This document shows positions 22,161 through 29,416 of a stretch of DNA of 32,366 nucleotides, in pieces. The stretch is from Rothia mucilaginosa (GTDB taxonomy: Bacteria; Actinomycetota; Actinomycetes; Actinomycetales; Micrococcaceae). Made by a program: the position numbers and the translations under genes. Under the pieces are notes generated by a model. That model ran no database searches. It had not been told where the DNA came from and was given only the letters and a program-made list of their open reading frames with translations. Position 1 is the first letter of the stretch, and every line of letters begins with the position of its first letter. The stretch lies in NCBI RefSeq assembly GCF_001061665.1, contig NZ_JVSP01000009.1:1-32366 (forward strand), given 5' to 3'.

Positions 22161-24767
22161 ATGACTGTTCTGCGTGTTGCTCTTGTTGAGCTTAAGCGCC
22201 TGACCAGCGGTGTTTTGCCGGTCCTGGTGCTCATTGCGATGTCCTGCATCCCCCTGCTGTACGGTGCCCTGTACCTGTACGGCAACTGGGACGCCTACGG
22301 CCACGTGAACGGCATCGTGGGTGCCCTCGTGGTTGAGGATGAGGGCGCGACGGATTCTTCCGGCCAGCAGGTGAATACCGGTGCCGACGTGAAGAAGAAT
22401 CTTCTGGACGCCGGCACGTTTGATTGGCGTCAGGTTCCGACCCGCGAGGAGGCCGTCGACGGTGTGGAGAAGGGCACCTACGATTTTGCATTGGTGATTC
22501 CGAAGAATTTCTCCCGTAACCTGCAGAGCGCGGCCGCGTTTAAGCCGGATGCCAACGGTAATACGGGCACGATTGATCCCCAGTCGGCCGGTATTGAGAT
22601 TGTCACGAATGACGCGAACAACTACGTGCTGACGAATATCGTGACGAAGGCGGGCACATCGGTGCGCGATTCGGTGGCGTCGAAGGTGGGTAATGCCACC
22701 GCGAATGCGTTGCTGGCAAGCTTCACCACGATTCACTCGAAGATGGGGGAGGCGGCCAGCGGCGCAGAGAAGGTGAACACCGGCACGGTCAAGCTGGCCG
22801 ATGCGATTGTTCAGCTCAAAGACGGCTCGGCCACGGTGAACGACGGTGCCCTCAAGCTGAAGGACGGCACAGTCACCCTTTCTGATGGCACGACCCAGCT
22901 GGTGGATGCGCAGAAGCAGCTGGCCGATGGCGCGGATAAGCTGGCAAGCGGTGCGGCAACCCTGGATTCGGGCGCCGCAACCCTGAATTCGGGCGCCGCG
23001 AAGCTGGTGGACGGCTCGACGACCCTGAAGAACGGCACTTCGACCCTGGCTTCTGCCGCGGCTTCGGCTTCTGACGGCGCGTCGAAGCTGAAGGACGGCT
23101 CGGCCACCCTGGCTCAGGGTACTTCTTCGCTGAAGGATGGCTCGGCCACCCTGGCCCAGGGCGCGAACAGCCTGGCTGAGGGCACCCACAAGCTGCGTCA
23201 GGGCCTGGATGAGTCGGGTATCCGCGAGCTGCCGGGCCAGCTGAACGCGATGTGTCAGCACCTGCAGCAGACGGACACCTCCGCCCCGAGCGGTGATTTT
23301 GGCCGCGACCTGTCGAATACCGTGGTGTCGGCGAGTGCGCAGAGGCTTCGCGAGCGTCTGGCGCCGATGGTGGCCGCTGGCACCATGACCCAGCAGCAGG
23401 CCGATGAGCTGGTGTCTTCGGTGGATTCCGATGAGTTTAAGGGTGAGGTGGCAACGCTGAACCAGAAGGCTCTGGAGTCTCATTTAGCCTCGCGCAGTGC
23501 GACTGCCGCAGATGCTATGTCGAAGCTACAAGCCCTGAAGTCGAGCCACTGCGTCGCGGACGGTTCTTCGTCCTCTGCGGCTAAGATTCAGACCCTGGTG
23601 TCGGGCGTGGACGCGCTGGATGCGGCTTCCACCTCGGTGGCGAAGGGCGCCTCTTCCCTGGCTGAGGGTGCGGCCCGCGTTGATAGCGGTGCTTCTTCGC
23701 TTGCTTCGGGCGCGGCTACCCTGGCCGATGGTAACGCCCAGATTGCTTCGGGTGCATCCTCCCTCGCTTCGGGCGCCTCTTCCCTGGCTGAGGGCACCGA
23801 GAACCTGAAGTCGGGTACCGAATCGCTCAAGAGCGGTACCGCGACCCTGAAGGACGGCACGAGCACTCTGGCCGAAAAGGAGCAGAGCGCCGTCGAGGGC
23901 CAGCAGAAGGTGGCCGATGGCGCGTCGAACCTGAAGGACGGCGCGTCCCAGCTCACCGAGGGTACGGAGAAGCTGGCCAGCGGCACGGATCAGCTGAATA
24001 GCGGTGCCTCGGAGCTGAAGGATGGCACCTCCTCCCTGCAGAGCGGCCTGGCCTCTGGCACGAAGCAGGTTCCAAACCTTTCGGAGTCGGAGCAGGCGAA
24101 GGTGGCCGACACGATGTCGAACCCTGTGACGCTCTCGCACGATTCCCTGGCTTCGGGCCGTAACTACGGTGAGGGCATGGGTCCGTTCTTCATGTGCCTG
24201 GCGCTGTGGATTGGTGGCCTGATGCTGGTTCAGACGCTGCGCGTGATGAATAACCGTGCGTTGGCTTCGCACGCCCCGTCGGTTCGCGTGATGCTCGGTA
24301 GCTGGATGCCCTTCGGTCTGGTGGGTATTGCTCAGGCGACGCTCATGTTCGTGGTGATTAAGTTCGGTCTGGGCTTTGAGATGGCTCACCCGTGGCTGGC
24401 GTGGTTGTTCCTGTGCTTTGTGGCTCTGATCTTCACCGGATTTATTCACGGTCTGACGGTGTTCCTGGGTGCTCCCGGCAAGCTGGTGGCTCTGGTGGTC
24501 CTGATTCTGCAGCTGGTGACCGGCGGCGGCACGATGCCGTACGAGACTCTGCCCGAGTCGATTCGTTGGATGCACGATTTCTTCCCGATGGGTTATGCGG
24601 TGACGGGTATGCGTCGCCTGTCGTATGGCGTGAACGAGTCGAGCCTGTGGGGCATCATGCTGGTTCTGACCCTGTGGGGTCTGGCGGGCTTGCTGCTGGG
24701 TTACCTGGGCACGCGACGTGATCGCACCTGGTCGTTGAAGAAGCTCGCACCGGAGATCACTGTCTAA
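22161..24767 (+). CDS. YhgE/Pip-family large membrane protein with heptad repeats
   Basis: An 868-aa protein of the YhgE/Pip (ABC-2-like) family. One membrane helix lies near residues 16-38, then a large extracytoplasmic part, then about five helices from residue 675 to the end. The outer part carries two blocks of L-x-x-G-A/S/T-x-x heptads (about 196-349 and 480-632), which should form a long coiled-coil or stalk, separated by a helical linker with C365 and C464. The C-terminal block (P-M-G-Y-A-V-T-G-M-R-R) is the family core related to ABC-2 permeases. Known relatives include the phage infection protein of Lactococcus. AAGGAG precedes the ATG. Operon with the pseudo-ATPase before and tetR after. 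Confidence 0.9.
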   Translation: MTVLRVALVELKRLTSGVLPVLVLIAMSCIPLLYGALYLYGNWDAYGHVNGIVGALVVEDEGATDSSGQQVNTGADVKKNLLDAGTFDWRQVPTREEAVDGVEKGTYDFALVIPKNFSRNLQSAAAFKPDANGNTGTIDPQSAGIEIVTNDANNYVLTNIVTKAGTSVRDSVASKVGNATANALLASFTTIHSKMGEAASGAEKVNTGTVKLADAIVQLKDGSATVNDGALKLKDGTVTLSDGTTQLVDAQKQLADGADKLASGAATLDSGAATLNSGAAKLVDGSTTLKNGTSTLASAAASASDGASKLKDGSATLAQGTSSLKDGSATLAQGANSLAEGTHKLRQGLDESGIRELPGQLNAMCQHLQQTDTSAPSGDFGRDLSNTVVSASAQRLRERLAPMVAAGTMTQQQADELVSSVDSDEFKGEVATLNQKALESHLASRSATAADAMSKLQALKSSHCVADGSSSSAAKIQTLVSGVDALDAASTSVAKGASSLAEGAARVDSGASSLASGAATLADGNAQIASGASSLASGASSLAEGTENLKSGTESLKSGTATLKDGTSTLAEKEQSAVEGQQKVADGASNLKDGASQLTEGTEKLASGTDQLNSGASELKDGTSSLQSGLASGTKQVPNLSESEQAKVADTMSNPVTLSHDSLASGRNYGEGMGPFFMCLALWIGGLMLVQTLRVMNNRALASHAPSVRVMLGSWMPFGLVGIAQATLMFVVIKFGLGFEMAHPWLAWLFLCFVALIFTGFIHGLTVFLGAPGKLVALVVLILQLVTGGGTMPYETLPESIRWMHDFFPMGYAVTGMRRLSYGVNESSLWGIMLVLTLWGLAGLLLGYLGTRRDRTWSLKKLAPEITV

Positions 24768-24785
24768 TAAAATAGAGGTATACCT
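24768..24785 (+). promoter_or_regulatory. -10 box and palindromic operator before tetR
   Basis: TAAAAT (24768-24773) directly follows the YhgE stop and is followed by the perfect 10-base palindrome AGGTATACCT (24776-24785), which would overlap the transcript start. This is the expected place for an autoregulatory TetR site. A half-like copy, GCAGGTAT, lies at 21162-21169 upstream of the pseudo-ATPase gene. Confidence 0.5.
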
Positions 24786-24809
24786 GCAAAAAGGGAGGGA
24801 GGACTTCTG

Positions 24810-25430
24810 ATGTTGCAGCGACCAGTCGCTGAAGCTGCAAGTCGTCGTCCCGGCCGTACTGGTAAAACTCAGTTGAAGTTGTTCAACGCTGCTATGGATA
24901 TCATGACCCAGAAGGGGCTTGAGTACGCCACTGTTGAAGAGGTGGCTGCTCGGGCGGGTGTTTCTAAGGGAACCGTGTATTACAACTTCGGTTCCAAGAA
25001 GACTATGGTGGATCAGCTGGTTCAGTACGGCACGCAGTTGCTGCTGAGCGATGCGCGCCGCGCGGCGTCGGCCCAGTCCGACCCGCGTGAGGCGTTGCGG
25101 AGTGCCGTTCGTGCCGCGTTTCAGTACCTCGAGGACCGCCCGGGCTTTACCCGGATGTGGCTTTCGGAGGCCTGGAAGGGTGCGGAGGGTTGGACCGAGA
25201 CGATGAGCGATAACCGTCAGGATCTTCTGGAGTATCTGGAGGAGATGACGGAGGCCGTATCTCGCCGCTACACGGTTGATACCGCTCAGAATCCTCGTGC
25301 GATTGCAATCTCTATGTTCGGCGCGATTTACATGCTTGCCATGGATCGCGAGGTCCATCAGGTTGACCGCAACGCTGAGGACGCGACGCGTGCTGTCATG
25401 CTGGTTATAGATGGGTATATCCGTCATTAG
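24810..25430 (+). CDS. TetR-family transcriptional regulator
   Basis: A 206-aa regulator with a TetR N-terminal helix-turn-helix (A-T-V-E-E-V-A-A-R-A-G-V-S-K-G-T-V-Y-Y-N-F-G-S-K at about 40-65) and an all-helical ligand domain. The basic N-terminal extension is common in actinobacteria. A strong ribosome site (GGGAGGGAGGA) precedes the ATG. It lies 42 bases after the YhgE gene on the same strand and probably controls this module and itself. Ligand unknown. Confidence 0.93.
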   Translation: MLQRPVAEAASRRPGRTGKTQLKLFNAAMDIMTQKGLEYATVEEVAARAGVSKGTVYYNFGSKKTMVDQLVQYGTQLLLSDARRAASAQSDPREALRSAVRAAFQYLEDRPGFTRMWLSEAWKGAEGWTETMSDNRQDLLEYLEEMTEAVSRRYTVDTAQNPRAIAISMFGAIYMLAMDREVHQVDRNAEDATRAVMLVIDGYIRH

Positions 25431-25449
25431 ACGAACCCGCCGGGTTCGT
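25431..25449 (+). terminator. Small hairpin after tetR
   Basis: ACGAACCC-GCC-GGGTTCGT forms an 8-pair stem directly after the stop codon. The following T run is short (TTGATGTTG), so it is a possible but weak terminator. Confidence 0.45.
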
Positions 25450-25470
25450 TGATGTTGCCGGGACTTCGGT

Positions 25471-25524
25471 GTCGGGTGTCGAAAAGGGCACGGTAAAAGG
25501 GCCGTGAAAAGGGCGACACCCGGT
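25471..25524. other. Nested hairpin with three AAAAGGG words
   Basis: Outer stem GGGTGTCG (25474-25481) pairs with CGACACCC (25514-25521), inner stem CACGG (25489-25493) with CCGTG (25502-25506). Both internal-loop strands and the apical loop contain AAAAGGG (25482, 25495, 25507), giving a symmetric internal loop. Function unknown; it could be an RNA motif, a terminator part or a DNA site. Confidence 0.55.
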
Positions 25525-25580
25525 TGCCGCACGCGTTTTTGCCCCGGTGGGAGAAGATACATCCCACCCCTGTGCTTTTC

Positions 25581-25610
25581 TTGCCCTTTTGTCTTGGGGT
25601 GTGCTACACT
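25581..25610 (+). promoter_or_regulatory. Promoter of tRNA-Ser(CGA)
   Basis: TTGCCC (25581-25586), an 18-base spacer and TACACT (25605-25610) precede the tRNA by 11 bases, a normal arrangement for tRNA genes. Confidence 0.6.
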
Positions 25611-25621
25611 TTTCCACTGTT

Positions 25622-25708
25622 GGTGGTGTGTCCGAGCGGCCGAAGGTGCATCACTCGAAATGATGTTTGGTGTAAAAGCCAACGGGGGTTCAAATCCCTC
25701 CACCACCG
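25622..25708 (+). tRNA. tRNA-Ser (anticodon CGA)
   Basis: Acceptor GGTGGTG pairs with CACCACC; anticodon stem-loop CATCA-CTCGAAA-TGATG gives anticodon CGA; a long variable arm and T-arm GGGGGTTCAAATCCCTC follow, typical of serine tRNA. Discriminator G, CCA not encoded. Length 87 bases. Confidence 0.96.
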
Positions 25709-25716
25709 CACCAACG

Positions 25717-25747
25717 AAAACCCGTCGAGCTGAGCTCGGCGGGTTTT
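25717..25747 (+). terminator. Terminator of tRNA-Ser(CGA)
   Basis: AAAACCCG-T-CGAGC / GCTCG-G-CGGGTTTT hairpin with a T run at its end, directly after the tRNA. Confidence 0.85.
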
Positions 25748-25810
25748 CTGTTTGCCGAATTACGCGGCTCGCCTGTGAATGTATATGCGAGTGCGAGTAA
25801 AATTTATGCC

Positions 25811-26449
25811 ATGCGTATTAAGATTCTTGACCACCCGCTGGTCGCCCACAAGATTAGTGTTCTGCGCGATAAGAACACCCCTTCCCCGATTTTCCGTCAG
25901 CTGGTTGACGAGCTGGTGACTCTCCTGGCCTACGAGGCTACTCGCGAGATTCGCGTGGAGGAGGTTGAGGTGGTGACTCCGGTGGCTACCACGACCGGTG
26001 TGCGCATCGCCAACCCGAAGCCGCTGGTGGTGCCGATTCTGCGTGCTGGTCTGGGCATGCTGGAGGGCATGACCCGCATGGTGCCGACCGCCGAGGTGGG
26101 TTTCCTGGGTATGGCTCGCAACGAGGAGACCCTGGACATCGTGACCTATGCCGAGCGTCTGCCGGAGGATTTGACGGGTCGTCAGGTGTACCTGCTGGAT
26201 CCGATGCTGGCCACCGGCGGCACCCTGATCGAGGCTATTAAGTTCCTGCGTAAGCGCGGTGCCGAGTCGGTGACCTGCGTGTGCCTGATTGCCGCCCCCG
26301 AGGGTATCGCCGCCCTGGAGAAGGGCGTTGAGGGTATGGAGAACGTGGACCTGTTCCTGGCTGCCCGCGATGAGCGCCTGAACGAGAAGGCCTACATCGT
26401 TCCCGGCCTGGGCGATGCTGGCGATCGCCTGTACGGCCTGGCTGAATAA
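25811..26449 (+). CDS. upp: Uracil phosphoribosyltransferase
   Basis: UPRT makes UMP from uracil and PRPP in pyrimidine salvage. The ATG at 25811 gives 212 aa, the normal length, with the classic N-terminus (L-D-H-P-L-V-A-H-K) and the PRPP loop [11 protein letters not shown] at about residue 130. The uracil-binding C-terminal segment [12 protein letters not shown] is intact. A longer frame from 25775 would add residues not found in the family. TAAAAT (25798-25803) lies 7 bases before the ATG without a ribosome site, which suggests a leaderless mRNA. A strong terminator follows. Confidence 0.97.
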   Translation: MRIKILDHPLVAHKISVLRDKNTPSPIFRQLVDELVTLLAYEATREIRVEEVEVVTPVATTTGVRIANPKPLVVPILRAGLGMLEGMTRMVPTAEVGFLGMARNEETLDIVTYAERLPEDLTGRQVYLLDPMLATGGTLIEAIKFLRKRGAESVTCVCLIAAPEGIAALEKGVEGMENVDLFLAARDERLNEKAYIVPGLGDAGDRLYGLAE

Positions 26450-26496
26450 TTTTTGATTCGGCTTCGCGAGACGGTTTCGCGAGACCAATTGTGCAC

Positions 26497-26541
26497 CGTC
26501 CCCGCGCTGGCTATTTCGATAGCCCGCGCGGGGACGCTTTT
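26497..26541 (+). terminator. Terminator of upp
   Basis: A long GC stem (GTCCCCGCGC, then GGCTAT with complement ATAGCC and GCGCGGGGAC; TTCG loop, single-base bulges) is followed by GCTTTTGT. Confidence 0.88.
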
Positions 26542-26912
26542 GTCTAATAGGGCGTGCGTACGATGCGGGATGGGTGGTGTCGATGATTCCCCCTCCGTCG
26601 AACGGGGGAGGGATAATTCAAAAAATCTACATGTGACAAGAATCATTTCATGTGGATATTGTTGGGTTAATGAGGGGTATTTGAGGGTCTCTCAAGCTTT
26701 GATTGAGGGCATGAAAATACAGTGCTCCGCGTCATCATGCCGCTTTAGATGAATATTTATGTAGATGGGGCGCGACGGGGCTTGATGCGGGACGAGTCTG
26801 GCCCGGATGAGTGGGGATGTATTGTACTCCTTTTTGGATGCGGGAAGTATCCACGATGCCGAATTCGCTTGATTTATCCGTCAAATAGGAGAAATATTAA
26901 GAGAAAGGATTG

Positions 26913-26999
26913 ATGCTCGAACAGGTATTAGGGACTGTTGGGCCACGCGTCACTTCCGGCGCACCCCACCACCATGTAGGTAAGGCAATTCCTACGTAG
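26913..26999 (+). CDS. Possible 28-residue leader peptide
   Basis: An ATG with a strong ribosome site (AGAAAGGA, 4 bases away) opens a 28-codon frame that includes three consecutive His codons (A-P-H-H-H-V-G-K). It stops 21 bases before the regulator gene. A small hairpin, GTAGG/CCTAC (26976-26995), overlaps its end. The frame is short and its codon bias is weak, so it may be chance. Confidence 0.35.
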   Translation: MLEQVLGTVGPRVTSGAPHHHVGKAIPT

Positions 27000-27020
27000 A
27001 TTTTGAGAGAAGGCTGAACC

Positions 27021-27776
27021 ATGTCAGGTGCTGTACCTGGATACGTCCACATCTCCCAGCGAGGCCGCGCCGCGAAGCGTCAGGCCGTCCAGCCCCATCG
27101 TCCCGCCGCACCTGCCGCAACGTTGCGTCCGATGACATTCTCCGCGGGGGATTCCTCCCCCCACAAGAATGCTCAGGAGAACGAGGCTCGCGGCTTCGTG
27201 CTGTACGTGGGTCTGAATGAGGAGCTCGCCGCCGCAAACGGTACCTCCCTGGTGCGCATCGTTCAGGATCTGCGCACCTACGCCCACCACCTGGCCCCCG
27301 AATCTGAGTCTTACGCCGCCGTGGCGCTGGCTCCCGTGAACGCCGAGGGTAGCGACCTTGAGGTGGTCCGTAACGCGCTGGGTGATCCGACCGCCGTGTA
27401 CACCTACCCGGAGGCGAATACCGCCCGCGAGGCGGAGGGCATGAACGGCCACTCCTCGGGTGTGCTGATTGACCTGGCTCGCCGCGAGGTGTTCCTGGAC
27501 GGTGAGCCGCTGATGCTGACCTTCAAGGAGTTCGAGCTGCTGGCCCACCTGGTTGAGAATAGCTCCCGCACGGTTGGCCGCGAGGAACTGCTGAAGGCCC
27601 TGTGGAGCTCGGGTGACGAGCACCCGCACGAGCGCACGATTGACGTTCACATTCGTCGCCTGCGTTCGAAGCTGGGTCGCCTCTCGGGTACCGTGCGTAC
27701 GGTGCGCGGTCAGGGTTACCGCTTCTTTGAGCACCCCGAGGTCGTCGTCTGGGCGGCCCCGGAGTACTCCATCTAG
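27021..27776 (+). CDS. Winged-helix (OmpR/PhoB-type) transcriptional regulator
   Basis: A 251-aa DNA-binding protein. Its C-terminal part (about 145-240) is a Trans_reg_C winged helix: L-T-F-K-E-F-E-L-L-A-H-L, V-G-R-E-E-L-L-K-A-L-W, R-T-I-D-V-H-I-R-R-L-R-S-K-L and V-R-G-Q-G-Y-R-F. The N-terminal part has no receiver domain with phospho-Asp; it holds a different alpha/beta region (L-Y-V-G-L-N-E-E-L) preceded by a 40-residue basic, disordered tail. This orphan-regulator layout is common in Micrococcales. AGAAGG precedes the ATG. Target genes cannot be told from the context. Confidence 0.88.
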   Translation: MSGAVPGYVHISQRGRAAKRQAVQPHRPAAPAATLRPMTFSAGDSSPHKNAQENEARGFVLYVGLNEELAAANGTSLVRIVQDLRTYAHHLAPESESYAAVALAPVNAEGSDLEVVRNALGDPTAVYTYPEANTAREAEGMNGHSSGVLIDLARREVFLDGEPLMLTFKEFELLAHLVENSSRTVGREELLKALWSSGDEHPHERTIDVHIRRLRSKLGRLSGTVRTVRGQGYRFFEHPEVVVWAAPEYSI

Positions 27777-27795
27777 GCTTGTAGTTTTAGGGTGC

Positions 27796-27834
27796 ACCCC
27801 GGTGCGCCGGCCCCGTGCCGGTGTGCCGGGGTTT
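27796..27834 (+). terminator. Terminator of the winged-helix gene
   Basis: ACCCCGG (27796-27802) pairs with CCGGGGT (27826-27832), with a further GC-rich inner stem, followed by TTT. Confidence 0.7.
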
Positions 27835-27894
27835 ACTCATGCCCGGGTGGCGGGTGCGCGGGATGTATCGGCGCGCTCTGGATAAAATGGGTGT

Positions 27895-28440
27895 ATGGCT
27901 GAGAATTCTTCCAACACTGCATCCGGCTCGCACCGTAGCGGAGCTAAGCGCCTGATTATTATGCGCCATGCGGAGGCCGATTGGGGCCTGAACGATTTCG
28001 ACCGTCCCCTGACCAAGCGCGGTCACGAGCAGGCTGCCGCCGCGGGTGCCTGGTTGGCTTCGCGCGGCTATATTCCCGAGCAGATTATGTCTTCGTCGGC
28101 GTTGCGCACGCGCCAGACGACCACCTGGGTTGCGGACGGCCTGGGTTCGAAGGCCCCGACCGCGCATCTGGATGAGGGTCTGTACGAGGTTTCGGCCGCC
28201 CGCATCATTGCGCGCATTAACGGCGTTTCAGAGAACGTTCATTCGCTGATGGTGGTGTCGCACCTGCCCGGCGTGCAGGATGCCGCGCAGCGTCTGATGA
28301 GCCCCGACTCCGATCCGAACGCGTCGATGGATGTGTACTATGGCTTCCCGCCGTCCTCCATCGCGGTGTTCGAGGTGCCGGGGGAGTGGGCCCTGCTGGA
28401 CGGGGCGGATGCGCGCCTCGTGGACTTCAAGAGCTTCTAG
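27895..28440 (+). CDS. SixA-like phosphohistidine phosphatase
   Basis: A 181-aa histidine phosphatase of the SixA branch. The catalytic motif is M-R-H-A-E-A-D-W (R24, H25 nucleophile) and the second histidine is in V-V-S-H-L-P-G-V-Q-D. S-A-L-R-T-R-Q-T carries the phosphate-pocket arginine. E. coli SixA removes phosphate from the phosphotransfer protein ArcB/PTSNtr; the target here is unknown. TAAAAT at 27883-27888 lies 6 bases before the ATG with no ribosome site, pointing to a leaderless mRNA. It shares a bidirectional terminator with the convergent tRNA-Ser gene. Confidence 0.9.
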   Translation: MAENSSNTASGSHRSGAKRLIIMRHAEADWGLNDFDRPLTKRGHEQAAAAGAWLASRGYIPEQIMSSSALRTRQTTTWVADGLGSKAPTAHLDEGLYEVSAARIIARINGVSENVHSLMVVSHLPGVQDAAQRLMSPDSDPNASMDVYYGFPPSSIAVFEVPGEWALLDGADARLVDFKSF

Positions 28441-28468
28441 GTTGTGCGCCCGATGAAACGGGCATAGT

Positions 28469-28499
28469 AAAAGCCCCGTACCAGCCGGTACGGGGCTTT
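28469..28499. terminator. Bidirectional terminator between sixA-like gene and tRNA-Ser
   Basis: AAAAGCCCCGTACC and GGTACGGGGCTTT form a 13-pair stem with a short loop and A/T flanks on both sides. Confidence 0.9.
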
Positions 28500-28502
28500 C
28501 AG

Positions 28503-28594
28503 TGGCGGAGACGGGGGGATTTGAACCCCCGGTCGAGTTTAACCCCGACCCTTCATTAGCAGTGAAGTCCATTCGGCCGCTCTGGCACGTCTCC
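28503..28594 (-). tRNA. tRNA-Ser (anticodon GCT), CCA encoded
   Basis: Minus strand: acceptor GGAGACG pairs with CGTCTCC, anticodon loop CTGCTAA gives anticodon GCT, with a long variable arm typical of serine tRNA and T-arm GGGGGTTCAAATCCCCC. Discriminator G is followed by genomic CCA (28503-28505), unlike the two other tRNA genes in this window. Confidence 0.96.
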
Positions 28595-28622
28595 ACGGTG
28601 CGCTCGTGAGCGCATCCCTATA

Positions 28623-28651
28623 AGAATATAGGCTGTTTTGCGCTTGGTCAA
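28623..28651 (-). promoter_or_regulatory. Promoter of tRNA-Ser(GCT)
   Basis: Minus strand: TTGACC (28646-28651), a 17-base spacer, TATTCT (28623-28628). Confidence 0.6.
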
Positions 28652-28763
28652 TTCGGTAGGGGCCTCGCGTGAATTAGGCGTGTTGCTCAGGTACGCGAGG
28701 TGTTTTGCCCCAAACCGGCTGAGCCGACGGGGGCTCTACTCCGTGGGATACGGGCCGTGCCCA

Positions 28764-28792
28764 TTGAGGGTTATACGCATTTTCGATAAACT
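28764..28792 (+). promoter_or_regulatory. Promoter of first DUF4190-like gene
   Basis: TTGAGG (28764-28769), a 17-base spacer and TAAACT (28787-28792). Predicted start near 28799, giving a leader of about 90 bases before the ATG at 28891. Confidence 0.6.
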
Positions 28793-28890
28793 GCTACCGT
28801 CCGACCGATAAATAGAGGGCGTCTCTGGCGTGTGAATTTTCCATACAGTGTTGCCAGAGTTGTCTTATTTACTCAACGAAATGAGAAATC

Positions 28891-29217
28891 ATGTCTGAAA
28901 ACCCCAATAACCCCCAGCCGCAGTTCAACCAGGCACCCCAGTATGGTCAGCAGGCTCCTTACGGTGTGCCCGTTCAGACCCCTGAGCAGCTGGCTCAGGC
29001 GAAGAAGGCAAAGACCCTGTCGATTGTCTCTCTGGTGAGCGGTATTGTGAGCCTGTTTATCTTCGGCTACATCCTTGGCGCTGTAGCTATTGTGACCGGC
29101 CGTCTGGCTATGAATAACCCCGAGCTGAAGAACCGTGGCATGGCAATCTCCGGTATCGTGCTGGGTGCTGCCGGCATTATTCTGCTGATTGCTATGAGGA
29201 TTTTCCTTAAGTACTAG
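28891..29217 (+). CDS. DUF4190-like small membrane protein (array member 1)
   Basis: A 108-aa protein with a Gln/Pro/Asn-rich N-terminus (P-Q-P-Q-F-N-Q-A-P-Q-Y-G-Q-Q) and two membrane helices (L-S-I-V-S-L-V-S-G-I-V-S-L-F-I-F-G-Y-I-L-G; I-S-G-I-V-L-G-A-A-G-I-I-L-L-I) joined by a turn with N-P-E-L-K-N-R-G-M. This is the DUF4190 pattern, a membrane family of unknown role in actinobacteria. It is the most divergent member, lacking the D-Y-N-P motif of the next five. Own promoter and terminator. Confidence 0.8.
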   Translation: MSENPNNPQPQFNQAPQYGQQAPYGVPVQTPEQLAQAKKAKTLSIVSLVSGIVSLFIFGYILGAVAIVTGRLAMNNPELKNRGMAISGIVLGAAGIILLIAMRIFLKY

Positions 29218-29253
29218 GATTGGTCTGCTCAAAGCGGCTTTATGACTTGTGAT

Positions 29254-29286
29254 AGCCCGCGAGCGCCCCGTGCGCACGCGGGCTTC
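29254..29286 (+). terminator. Terminator after array member 1
   Basis: AGCCCGCG (29254-29261) pairs with CGCGGGCT (29277-29284), followed by TTCTGT. Confidence 0.7.
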
Positions 29287-29416
29287 TGTGTGCTTGAAGG
29301 GGCATCGTTGGGGTGCCGGGCGGTGTACGCAGCCGAAGCGTGAATATAGCTGCCGCTTCGGTGATAGGCTAGGAACAACACGGGCCAACGCCGACCAACC
29401 ACAAAGGTGAGATGCC

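Larger units (their letters stand above)
26450..27020. other. Intergenic region upp to winged-helix regulator
   Basis: Besides the upp terminator it holds a direct repeat TTCGCGAGAC (26463 and 26476), an AT-richer stretch at about 26600-26900 with no clear gene, and the short leader frame at 26913. No convincing promoter pair was found. Confidence 0.5.

Noticed and set aside
22104-25706. Very long minus-strand frames opposite the yhgE gene
   Set aside because: They mirror the heptad repeats of the real gene and have no independent start signals or domains.
26463-26485. Direct repeat TTCGCGAGAC as a regulatory site
   Set aside because: It lies between the upp stop and its terminator, only two copies are seen, and nothing links it to a promoter.
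26453-26752. A 99-residue open frame after upp
   Set aside because: It runs through the upp terminator hairpin and has no ribosome site or recognisable composition.
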